Assembly: GCA_003252395.1 (NCBI GenBank)
Contig: QKEL01000009.1
Location: 620,001-684,000, forward strand
DNA from: Spirochaetales bacterium
Lineage (GTDB): Bacteria; Spirochaetota; Spirochaetia; Treponematales; Treponemataceae
Reading direction: 5' to 3'
Length of the DNA stretch: 64,000 nt
The position numbers were made by a program, and so were the translations under genes. Every line of letters starts with the position of its first letter. Position 1 is the first letter of the stretch. Below are positions 46,098-54,588 of the stretch, in pieces. The notes beneath the pieces are model-generated. The model was given only the letters and a program-made list of their open reading frames with translations. It did no database searches and was not told where the DNA came from.

Positions 46098-47038
46098 TCG
46101 TTCCCGCGCAAGTACTTCAGGATATCCTGTACGGTTTTCGCGTTCCCCCCGCTTGAAACCGCTATTGTGTTGATTCTCGGAATTCCGAAAGCCCTTTCGA
46201 GGGGAGAGAGCAATTGATGGACATACATATCGAAATCAAGGGTCTGCGACGAAAAGAGTACCAGCCGTATCGAAAAATCGTCGCAAGCCTGGACTATATT
46301 CGAGGCGCCCGCCTTTTTCTTGATCCGCGTGACGATCGCCCGGTATATTTCGGCAATGCGGGGATCCGTCGCCATACGTTCCGTCGGTCCCAACGCCGGC
46401 TCCAGGCTTAACGAAAGCAGTACGGCTTTCATTCCTGAGGCGAGCAGGGTCTTTGCCTTTAGGGCTGGGGAACCTTGATCGTTAAGTCCATCGGGAAGAA
46501 GCAGTTGCAAGACGTTTTCCGAGCGAAGGACGGCGTCCCAGAGGGCGGCCGTATCGGAATGGGTACCGTTTCGTTGGCGTTCCGATAACCGGTGCCTCGA
46601 GAGCGTTGAGTCGATAATCACGGCGCAGACGCGGAGTTCCTTTATCTTCCCCATATACTTTAAGTGAATCGCCTGTACGCCATCCGATTCCCGGGAAGAT
46701 AGGCAGGTTCGAAGGGTATCAAGTTTCGTATCGGTAAAGTGTATCCATTCGGTTGGGTTAAAAAACCGCGAGAGATGCTCGGAAGGGACAATAAAGCGAT
46801 TGGCGGTAGTTACGTCGAGCCCAACCGGACAAAGGAGATGCCAATCGCCGCCGTTTAGGGAACATAAAAAACCTCCGCGGTCGACGAGGCATTGGCCAAG
46901 CCATTCGCGGAAGGCGGCGATTAGTCCGTCATAGTGCGAGGCATACGCGATACGGTCCAGCAATCCCGTTTTTTTTTTTTCGGGAATGCTGGCATCCGTG
47001 CGGGTTAGGGCCACTTGGGCCCTATCTATCAGTCCCAT
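46094..47038 (-). CDS. Conserved-looking protein of unknown function with 5' A12 tract
   Basis: Start set at MGLIDRAQVALTRTDASIPEKKKTGLLDRIAYASHYDGLIAAFREWLGQCL (47038); ATGA overlap with the downstream DUF115 gene. Confidence 0.7.
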   Translation of the reverse strand: MGLIDRAQVALTRTDASIPEKKKTGLLDRIAYASHYDGLIAAFREWLGQCLVDRGGFLCSLNGGDWHLLCPVGLDVTTANRFIVPSEHLSRFFNPTEWIHFTDTKLDTLRTCLSSRESDGVQAIHLKYMGKIKELRVCAVIIDSTLSRHRLSERQRNGTHSDTAALWDAVLRSENVLQLLLPDGLNDQGSPALKAKTLLASGMKAVLLSLSLEPALGPTERMATDPRIAEIYRAIVTRIKKKAGASNIVQACDDFSIRLVLFSSQTLDFDMYVHQLLSPLERAFGIPRINTIAVSSGGNAKTVQDILKYLRGND

Positions 47039-47039
47039 A

Positions 47040-50000
47040 TTAGGAGATTCCGAGTTCCTCGAAGAGCTTTTTATACACGTTAAAATGCTCGGAACGGGCA
47101 AACTCCTCTATCTTATTCTCCGGGAGGCTTTCTAAAAGCTGATCCATGTACGAGAGAACGGACTTGATTTCGTCCTTCAGCTCGATCGGGAGCGATTGCA
47201 CGCCCGTAGGCTCGGTTTCCGCCATTTCCGCGTCCGCGGAAGTCTTTTCGGGAACTTCGAACGGCTCATCGGTTTCGTCGGTATCCTTGAATTCGGGAAT
47301 ATCAAAACCCTCGGCATCGTCGGGTTCAAGGCTTACCTCGATCGGGGGCTCCTCTTCCGGTACTGGTTCCTCGGGAATCGAAAGATCTTCTTCCTGAATG
47401 GATTCATCGATCTCGGTATCGTCCTCGGGAAGGGCCTCTTCCGCGGAGGTCTCCTCGATTCCGTCCTTTGCGATTTCCTGTTCCGCGGGAAAGTCCACGC
47501 CTATTTCGTCAAGATCGATGTTGAACTCGGTAAGCTCGGGCTCTTCCAGCTTTTCGTCGTTGAAATCGATGACCTCGATTTCGGATTCGTCAATGGCGAC
47601 ATTGTCCATATCCGATTCGGAAAAATCGGATTCTTCGAGGTAACTCAAGTCATCGTCCACCGTGTTTACGTGTCCGACCTGTATCTCCGCCGTTTCGTTG
47701 AGGGTGGGAATGTCAAAAATGGAATCGGGCAGGGTATCGGGAACCTCGTAATCCTCGGCGTTTTTTTGGTCTGCCGCAACATCGGCCCGTTCCGCAACGG
47801 CACTCTCCGTCGACTCCTCGCCGTATACGTTCTTTTCCTCGGTGAAGTCGGCAGTAATGAGGATGTTATTCAATTCGTCGCCGGTAAGGGCTATTGCCTC
47901 GTCGTGATCGTCGTCGGGGAAGAAACCGCCCGAATCCTGGGGCTCGTCGATTTTTTCTTCCGGGCCAACGGGCTGAACCGACTTGATTCCAGCCAGTTCG
48001 GACTTCAGGTTGCTCAATTCCTGCTTTATCGACGACAGCTCGTCGGCTATAAGCATTAAAAGTTCGGTAGACTTATCGCTGGCATTCAATTCGATATCTC
48101 CTGTCTCCGGCGCCATATCGCTCAGCTCTTTTTCAACGGCGCTGATATCGTCAAAATCGGCAGACACGCTATCTCCCTCCGCAGCAGTCGCAAAATCTTC
48201 GGTATCCGGGAACTGCGCGCTATCATTGTAATCCGTAATACCCTCAATGACAAGGTTTTCTTCGGTTTTGGGGGCATCATCGGTGAATTCCACCGCCGCT
48301 TCGGACTCTTGATCGCCGAGACCGGATTCCGTTTCGATTTCTATCCCCGCGAATTCGTCTGTCGCGGATTCGCTCTCGTGCGTGTCTTCGAAAAGCGATA
48401 CGTCTTCATCCTCTCCCGAGGAATCGTTTACCGGGGCCGCGATGGATCCGGCTCCGTCTTCTTCCGATACGGAAAGGTCAAATACTTGCGGGGCGGCCTT
48501 CGGTTTAGCGGTCTCTTTCGCCGCTTGAACAGGGGCGGGACTCGCGTCGAGGGACGAAAGTAGGTCGTCAAATTCATCGGTTTCGACAAGACCGAGGGAT
48601 TCAGCGGCGCCCGCGGGCGCGCTTTGGCCGTGCGCTGAGATATCTTCCGCCGCGTTGAAAAGGGCGTCGAAATCGTCTATATCGCCGGAGGGGACCGATG
48701 GCGTTTCGTCGATCATTTCGACCCCGAATTCCGAGCTCATAAACTCGGACTCCGAAACGGAAGATCCCGTTTCCTTTATCATCTGGGCGTCGGCGATAAA
48801 ATCCTCGTCAAAATCGAGATCAAGATCGACCGGGGCCGAGTCATCGAACATTTGCTCGGTTTCTTCGTCGCTTCGCCCGCCGGTTTCGTTGAATTGATCT
48901 ATAAAACTGTCCAAATCAAGATCCTCGCCCGCCGGTAAGCCCCCATCGCTTTTCATTCCGGCGGGGCCAGAGGCGTTCAAATCGTCAAGGAAGCCGCTGA
49001 AATCGTCGTCAGAGGGGAGCGAAGCGTCTATGGCAAAGGTTTCTGCGGGAAGGGAATCGGTTTCTTCGGACTCATCGTAGGCAATCGAAGAGGATTCCTC
49101 GGTCTCCATGGGAACGGCGTCGAAGGAAGCCTCAATCGCGTTCGCGAGGTCTTCGGTATCGTCTGATTCGTCTTGGACCGAAAGGACATCACCATCGGTC
49201 AGTTCTTCAAACTCGATAGAGCTTACCATTTCCTCGGATATTTCGGGAACCTGGATTTCCTCTTCGGGGCTTTCTTCCGTATCGAAGGCGTCGAGCGAGA
49301 TTTCCTCCGTCTCGGCGCTATCGGCAACTGCGAACCGATTGATGGCCGGGGAAGGCCGTACCGCCGCTTCGTCGATTTCAGGGCGTTCTATTTCAACCGC
49401 CTCGTCCTCAAAAACGATTTCCGCTTCTTCGGTAAGGGGCTCCGTTCCTGAAAGGGGAGAAGAGGACAAATGGACCGACGCGTCGGGTTCATCGCCAATG
49501 GTGGTTTCGGTTACGGAGTCGTCCGTCCGCGTTTCCTCCGGCGCGTTTTCATCGAAGTTTATTTCGCCAAAATCGGGAAAGTCGGCAGATTCGGTTTCGT
49601 TCAAATCCAGATCGAAGGTCGTGGTCTCAACCGGTTCTTCAACGCTTATTTCTTCTTCGTCGACCGCGTTTTCTTCGGAAGGAAGGGTATCGTCGAATAC
49701 GGGAATTTCCTGTTCTTCGAGCGGACTGAGGTCAAAGTCGGGAAACCCGACGGATTCGGTCGATTCCTCAGCCTCGGCCAATTCGTCTGACGCTGCCAAA
49801 TCGATGCTTTCTTCCCCTTTGGCGTCTTCTTCGTCCCACGTGATATCTTCGTCAAACGAGCCTATTTCGCCCTGCATATCGGGGGTTTCCGGCGCGGTCT
49901 CGCTTTCCGTTTCGTCAAAATCCGGCAAATCGGGAAGGGAAGAGATATCTTCATACGCTTCGAGACCGTCAAATCCGGCGGGAGCGGGAATATCGGCCTG

Positions 50001-50144
50001 ATCGTCCTGATCCGATTCGGCGTCGGCGTCCCGCGGGGCATTCTTGACCCAAACGCCGTACATATCCAGGGAATTGGCAACGTCGTTGAAATCGACGGGA
50101 AAAGCGGAATCGATTATTTCGTCATTATCAAAGTCAGATGTCAT
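47040..50144 (-). CDS. Very large acidic low-complexity protein (1034 aa) with C-terminal folded region
   Basis: Long ORF dominated by E/D/S/T; central coiled-coil-like SDKSTELLMLIADELSSIKQELSNLKSELAGIKS; C-terminus ELKDEIKSVLSYMDQLLESLPENKIEEFARSEHFNVYKKLFEELGIS; GGGAG Shine-Dalgarno-like sequence before the ATG. Confidence 0.85.
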   Translation of the reverse strand: MTSDFDNDEIIDSAFPVDFNDVANSLDMYGVWVKNAPRDADAESDQDDQADIPAPAGFDGLEAYEDISSLPDLPDFDETESETAPETPDMQGEIGSFDEDITWDEEDAKGEESIDLAASDELAEAEESTESVGFPDFDLSPLEEQEIPVFDDTLPSEENAVDEEEISVEEPVETTTFDLDLNETESADFPDFGEINFDENAPEETRTDDSVTETTIGDEPDASVHLSSSPLSGTEPLTEEAEIVFEDEAVEIERPEIDEAAVRPSPAINRFAVADSAETEEISLDAFDTEESPEEEIQVPEISEEMVSSIEFEELTDGDVLSVQDESDDTEDLANAIEASFDAVPMETEESSSIAYDESEETDSLPAETFAIDASLPSDDDFSGFLDDLNASGPAGMKSDGGLPAGEDLDLDSFIDQFNETGGRSDEETEQMFDDSAPVDLDLDFDEDFIADAQMIKETGSSVSESEFMSSEFGVEMIDETPSVPSGDIDDFDALFNAAEDISAHGQSAPAGAAESLGLVETDEFDDLLSSLDASPAPVQAAKETAKPKAAPQVFDLSVSEEDGAGSIAAPVNDSSGEDEDVSLFEDTHESESATDEFAGIEIETESGLGDQESEAAVEFTDDAPKTEENLVIEGITDYNDSAQFPDTEDFATAAEGDSVSADFDDISAVEKELSDMAPETGDIELNASDKSTELLMLIADELSSIKQELSNLKSELAGIKSVQPVGPEEKIDEPQDSGGFFPDDDHDEAIALTGDELNNILITADFTEEKNVYGEESTESAVAERADVAADQKNAEDYEVPDTLPDSIFDIPTLNETAEIQVGHVNTVDDDLSYLEESDFSESDMDNVAIDESEIEVIDFNDEKLEEPELTEFNIDLDEIGVDFPAEQEIAKDGIEETSAEEALPEDDTEIDESIQEEDLSIPEEPVPEEEPPIEVSLEPDDAEGFDIPEFKDTDETDEPFEVPEKTSADAEMAETEPTGVQSLPIELKDEIKSVLSYMDQLLESLPENKIEEFARSEHFNVYKKLFEELGIS

Positions 50145-50274
50145 GGTACGCTCCCGGAAATAGATTCGCTTTTATAGTGTCGGCATGTTTTTCTTATATA
50201 TTAACTGTAAAGTACCGCCGAATATCCTGTCAATAAAATTTAAGGCCCGTTCCGTTCATGCCGTAATTGTAGAC

Positions 50275-50763
50275 ATGAGCAGAAAGAGGATTATCCTTCC
50301 GGTCTTTTGCGGTATTCTTACCTATAGCCTCATGTCGTACGGTTTCGGCCCTGCCGGCGTGATTCCCATGAGGCGTCTCGAGGCCGAAAAAGAGCGATTG
50401 GCGCAAAACATAGCCCAATTGGAAGGTATCCATGCCGAACTCGACGCGGATTTCCGCAATTTATCCTCCGATCCCGACACCATCGCGATGTATGCCCATG
50501 AACTTGGCTATGTCGCGGAGAACGAGCGGCTCATAAAGCTTGCCGATTTTACGGGCGGTATCGAACGGGAATACAGCCCCGGAGACGCGATGACGGCGAA
50601 CCAACCGGAGACGGTCCCCGAATGGCTGTGCAAGCTCCTCGGACTTTTGGCCGGGGCGTGCGCTTTCGCGCTCATCACGAAATTTATGCCGGAGGCTACG
50701 CATGATTCTCTCGAAAAACGCGCCGGAATCGGCCCGTATTACAGCGGAATTCCTACGAGATAA
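50275..50763 (+). CDS. FtsB/DivIC-like septum formation protein
   Basis: TM segment then coiled coil RRLEAEKERLAQNIAQLEGIHAELDADFRNLSSDPDTIAMYAHELGYVAENE. Start set at MSRKRIILPV (50275). Confidence 0.75.
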   Translation: MSRKRIILPVFCGILTYSLMSYGFGPAGVIPMRRLEAEKERLAQNIAQLEGIHAELDADFRNLSSDPDTIAMYAHELGYVAENERLIKLADFTGGIEREYSPGDAMTANQPETVPEWLCKLLGLLAGACAFALITKFMPEATHDSLEKRAGIGPYYSGIPTR

Positions 50764-51277
50764 TCGACTGGTAATCATTCCCACCGACACGATTTACGGT
50801 TTTTCCGGCATTGTCCCCGACGCGTCGAGCCTTATTATTGAAGCAAAGGGCCGCGATGAGGGAAAGCCCTTCATTCAGTTAATCGCGCATCCCGAAGATT
50901 TAGCGGCGCATACCGAGACGAAGATACATCCAGGACTGCTCGGGCTTTGGCCCGGTGCCGTGACCGTGATCGTTCCGGTTGCGGGCGGAAATACGACCGC
51001 CTTCCGTTGCCCGGGAGATCCCTGGCTTCGCGAGGTGTTACGCCTGACCGGAAAACCCGTCTATTCGACCAGCGTGAATCGCGCGGGGAACCCCGCGTTG
51101 AATAAGATTGACGATATTATCCGTGAATTCGGCGATATCGCTGATCTCGTAATCGACGACGGAGACCAGCCGACGTCCGTGCCCTCTACCATCGTGGACG
51201 CCACCGGCCCGGAATACCGCATAATCCGCGAAGGCGCGGTAAAAATTCCCCAATCGTATTTAAAGGCCCCGCTTTAA
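50702..51277 (+). CDS. Threonylcarbamoyl-AMP synthase (Sua5/YciO/YrdC family)
   Basis: 191 aa; NRLVIIPTDTIYGFSGIV, RDEGKPFIQLIAHPEDL, TSVNRAGNPALN, VPSTIVDATG. Confidence 0.92.
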   Translation: MILSKNAPESARITAEFLRDNRLVIIPTDTIYGFSGIVPDASSLIIEAKGRDEGKPFIQLIAHPEDLAAHTETKIHPGLLGLWPGAVTVIVPVAGGNTTAFRCPGDPWLREVLRLTGKPVYSTSVNRAGNPALNKIDDIIREFGDIADLVIDDGDQPTSVPSTIVDATGPEYRIIREGAVKIPQSYLKAPL

Positions 51278-52119
51278 AAGCGCCGCCATTCCACGGCCAC
51301 CTCGAGGGGGGCGGTATCCACGATGGAATCGCCATTGTGGATTACCTTCGTCGTCTTTTTTATTCCCGTCAATACGTTGCGGTCTACGCCGGAACGCATA
51401 TCCCACTCGGGCGGTTGGATGGTTTGCGCCGCCTCCCGGGCGACCGATTCGGGAAGGTCAAGGAATTGCCGGGGATTCAAGGCGCCCTTTTGCCGGATAA
51501 CCAAAAGCGAATCCCGATATTCCAGGGTCAGCGATATGGAAACGCCGCTGGTCAGTATCATGATTCCCCGGCCGCCGCGGAGTATCATTATCTTCTCTAC
51601 GCCGTTTTCGCCCGACCAGGTTCCGGAGAGGGAATCCACGGAGGGCGGCGCTTCCGGAACGGTTGTCGCGGGGACGGCAGCGGTAACCGCCGGCTCAGGC
51701 AGGTGTACCGACAGGTCGAAGAGGTCCCGAACCAGCATGCGCGATTCCAGAAGCACTCGATTGGTGTTCTCGAAAACCCGGGATATTTTCCGCGTGATGT
51801 CGAGGGGGCCGCCCCGAAGCACCAATTCAAGCCGAACGCCGTTTGGCTGTTGCGATAAATTCCCGTAAAAGAGGTAGTCCGTGCCCGGGGGTACCGTTAA
51901 GTCGCCCGGTATGGGTTCGGCGCGGAGATCGCTGACCTTATAGGAGCGCATCTCAAGGATGAAGGAAAAAACGAGATCGTTCACGTTCTTTCCGACGTAC
52001 GCGCCGACGTCGTTGGATTGGATAGAGTAGGCCGCCACAACGGGGACGTTCTCGGCAACCAGGGTCTGCTGTGACAGGACTGAGATTATTACTAAACAGG
52101 CTGTCCACAAGCGTTTCAT
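51274..52119 (-). CDS. Exported protein of unknown function
   Basis: 281 aa with signal peptide (MKRLWTACLVIISVLSQQTLVAENV); N-terminal part like a periplasmic CsgG/TolB-type fold is possible but not established. Confidence 0.65.
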   Translation of the reverse strand: MKRLWTACLVIISVLSQQTLVAENVPVVAAYSIQSNDVGAYVGKNVNDLVFSFILEMRSYKVSDLRAEPIPGDLTVPPGTDYLFYGNLSQQPNGVRLELVLRGGPLDITRKISRVFENTNRVLLESRMLVRDLFDLSVHLPEPAVTAAVPATTVPEAPPSVDSLSGTWSGENGVEKIMILRGGRGIMILTSGVSISLTLEYRDSLLVIRQKGALNPRQFLDLPESVAREAAQTIQPPEWDMRSGVDRNVLTGIKKTTKVIHNGDSIVDTAPLEVAVEWRRF

Positions 52120-52138
52120 CGTGGGTATACCGACCTCG

Positions 52139-52606
52139 TTATCCGTCGTTCTTCTTGCGGAATTCGCGTTGCAAGTCTCGTTTCACGTCTCTGTCGCGAA
52201 TATCCGACCGCTTATCAAACAACTTTTTGCCCTTACCGATACCGAGATTTACCTTTACGCGTCCGTTTTTCAGGTAAAAATCGAGCGGAATCAGGGTAAA
52301 CCCCTTTTCCTCGACCTTCCGAATTAACCGCTTGATTTCGTCCCGATGCAGTAAAAGCTTTTTGGGGCGGTCCGGATCATGATTGAATATCGATGAATAG
52401 ACGTACGGGGTTATGTGCAAGCCCATAATCCATATTTCGCCGTTGCGTATTTCACCGAACGCGTCGGGAAAGGACACGTTTCCGGCCTTGAACGACTTCA
52501 CTTCGGTACCTTCCAGCACGATACCGCATTCGATGGAGTCTTCTATGCTGTAGTTGAAGCGCGCTTTTCTGTTTTGCGCGATGCTTCCTGAGGTACCTTT
52601 ACCCAT
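52139..52606 (-). CDS. smpB: SsrA-binding protein
   Basis: 155 aa; NRKARFNYSIEDSIECGIVLEGTEVKSFKAGNVSFPDAF, KKLLLHRDEIKRLIRKVEEKGFTLIPLDFYLKNGRVKVNLGIGKGKKLFDKR. Confidence 0.97.
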   Translation of the reverse strand: MGKGTSGSIAQNRKARFNYSIEDSIECGIVLEGTEVKSFKAGNVSFPDAFGEIRNGEIWIMGLHITPYVYSSIFNHDPDRPKKLLLHRDEIKRLIRKVEEKGFTLIPLDFYLKNGRVKVNLGIGKGKKLFDKRSDIRDRDVKRDLQREFRKKNDG

Positions 52607-52614
52607 GGTAGGGA

Positions 52615-52644
52615 ATTATATGGTTTTGCGAACTCTCTTGTCAA
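52615..52644 (-). promoter_or_regulatory. Predicted smpB promoter, leaderless
   Basis: Minus strand TTGACA (52644-52639), 18 bp, TATAAT (52620-52615), 8 nt, ATG 52606. Both hexamers are consensus; no Shine-Dalgarno. Confidence 0.7.
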
Positions 52645-52666
52645 CGACGGACCTTCATGTTACCAT
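52638..52666 (+). promoter_or_regulatory. Predicted lepB promoter (leadered)
   Basis: TTGTCA (52638-52643), 17 bp, TACCAT (52661-52666); GGAGG and ATG 52696 downstream. Confidence 0.5.
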
Positions 52667-52695
52667 TTTCCGGATTATCCCACGGAGGCCGCACG

Positions 52696-53436
52696 ATGCC
52701 CGCTAAATGGCACAAATATTCCTACTCAGCGCAGAGGCAAGAACGTCGATCGGCGCTTTTAGTTTTCTTCTTCATCGTCCTATTCGCGGCGGTTTTCTGG
52801 CTGATTCACACGTTTCTGTTCACGATGTACCGGGTAGGGTCCCCGACGATGGAACCGAACCTCTCTGACGGGGACCGCATAATCGCGACGCCGCTGTACA
52901 AAACCTCCGACTCCCGAGGCGGGCGAAATCCCCTCCTGACGCCGGTGACGAGGGGGGATTTAGCGGTAATCGGGCCGGAACATCCCGAAGCTTCGTCGCT
53001 TTTCCGGAGCGCGATCAATTCGGTTATATCGTTCGTAACCCTCCAGAAAATGAGACCCTTAAGCGATTCGCGCTCGTTGGTTTCGAAGCCGGTTATTCGG
53101 AGAATCGTGGGAATGCCGGGCGATACCATTTATCTTGAGAAATCGGTATTACGCATTAAAACCCCCGAGTCGTCGCACTTCCTTACGGAATTTGAGATTA
53201 TCAACGGCGAGTACGACATCAACGTGGATATTCTCCCCGAGGGATGGACCGCTGACCTACCGTTTTCCGACGCTACTTCGGAACTTACGCTTGGACCAAA
53301 CGAGTACTTCGTTCTGTGCGACAATAGGCAAACCGCCAGCGATTCCCGAATATGGGGCCCGATTCCCGGTACGCGCATACAGGCGAAGGCATTTTTCCGC
53401 TATTGGCCGTTATCGGAACTTGGCCTACTCCATTAA
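52696..53436 (+). CDS. lepB: Signal peptidase I
   Basis: Start ATG 52696 after GGAGG; RVGSPTMEPNLSDGDRIIATPLY, KPVIRRIVGMPGDTIYLE, YFVLCDNRQTASDSRIWGPIP. Confidence 0.93.
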   Translation: MPAKWHKYSYSAQRQERRSALLVFFFIVLFAAVFWLIHTFLFTMYRVGSPTMEPNLSDGDRIIATPLYKTSDSRGGRNPLLTPVTRGDLAVIGPEHPEASSLFRSAINSVISFVTLQKMRPLSDSRSLVSKPVIRRIVGMPGDTIYLEKSVLRIKTPESSHFLTEFEIINGEYDINVDILPEGWTADLPFSDATSELTLGPNEYFVLCDNRQTASDSRIWGPIPGTRIQAKAFFRYWPLSELGLLH

Positions 53437-53442
53437 ACCGAC

Positions 53443-54588
53443 ATGAGCCATTCTCTCTATGTCCATATACCTATCTGTATACAAAAGTGTACATATTGCG
53501 ACTTTTTCTCGGATGTTCGCTACCTCAATTCCGTAGACAAAATCATTGATTCGCTCATAAAGGAACTACGCATAAAAGCCGCAAGCAGTGCCGTTTCCGC
53601 GTGGAATACGATTTATATCGGCGGCGGCACTCCGAGCGTACTCACGAATTCCCAAGTACGGCTTCTGTGTTCTGCCATACGCTCAGTCGCGCCGGTCGTT
53701 GCGGGTGCGGAATGGACCATCGAGGCAAATCCCGAGGACATTACCGCTGAATGGCTTGACGGCTGCGCCATCGAAGGCATAAACCGCCTCTCTTTCGGGC
53801 TACAGAGCATGAATGACGAGGAACTATCGCTGGTGCGACGCCGGGGTAACCGTTCGACGAATCTAAAGGCGCTGGATACCGTGAACGGCCATTGGCCCGG
53901 AGAAGTTTCCCTGGACCTTATATCGGGTTTACCGGGACAGACCAAGGAAAGCCTCGCCGAATCCATTTCCTGGGCGTGCGCGTCCAAAGCAAACCATATT
54001 TCCCTCTACTCGTTGACCATTGAAGACGGAACGGCTTTGGCTCATTCCTTGCGGAGCGGAACCGGACCCGCCGTGCCGCGAGACGATGAGGCGGATTCCC
54101 TGTGGCTAGCGGGGCGAGATGCCCTGATCCGGGCGGGTTTCGCTCAGTACGAAGTATCCAATTTCGCCAGAACGGGCCATGAGAGCGCCCACAATCTCGT
54201 GTATTGGCGCATGGGCGAGTGGATCGGGGTGGGACCTTCCGCCAGCGGCACGGTACGGCGTGGGCCCTGCGCCCTTCGTACGACCAATGCGAGGGAGATT
54301 GAGGCCTGGCTCGCCGACCCCGTCGGAAGCGCCGAAACGGAAGAAATCGGCCCAGCCGATTGCGCGAAAGAGACGCTGATCATGGGCATGAGACTCCTTG
54401 AGGGCGTGGACCGCCGGAATTTTGCTAATCGATTCGGAAGGGATATACTGGAAGTTGCGGGCAAAACCTGCGCGGCATGGGAACGCCGAGGGCTGCTCAG
54501 GGTATCGGAAAGCCGCATCGCCCTGAATGCCGAGGGCATATTGCTTTTAAACGCGTTTCTCGGGCAATGCCTGGAGGAGATGGATTGA
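53443..54588 (+). CDS. hemW: HemW-like radical SAM protein
   Basis: 381 aa; LYVHIPICIQKCTYCDFFS, TIYIGGGTPSVL, EANPEDIT, INRLSFGLQSM. Confidence 0.93.
   Translation: MSHSLYVHIPICIQKCTYCDFFSDVRYLNSVDKIIDSLIKELRIKAASSAVSAWNTIYIGGGTPSVLTNSQVRLLCSAIRSVAPVVAGAEWTIEANPEDITAEWLDGCAIEGINRLSFGLQSMNDEELSLVRRRGNRSTNLKALDTVNGHWPGEVSLDLISGLPGQTKESLAESISWACASKANHISLYSLTIEDGTALAHSLRSGTGPAVPRDDEADSLWLAGRDALIRAGFAQYEVSNFARTGHESAHNLVYWRMGEWIGVGPSASGTVRRGPCALRTTNAREIEAWLADPVGSAETEEIGPADCAKETLIMGMRLLEGVDRRNFANRFGRDILEVAGKTCAAWERRGLLRVSESRIALNAEGILLLNAFLGQCLEEMD

Noticed and set aside
49108-50001. Ser-rich plus-strand ORF opposite the acidic protein
   Set aside because: Mirror of an E/D/S-rich sense frame; no start context or motif. 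The same reason applies to 47196..48059.
50144-50275. Possible fourth shared -35 (CTGTCAA) between the acidic protein and FtsB-like genes
   Set aside because: Minus TTGACA is fine (50233-50228), but I found no convincing plus-strand -10 at 16-18 bp, and the minus -10 (TACAGT) is weak.
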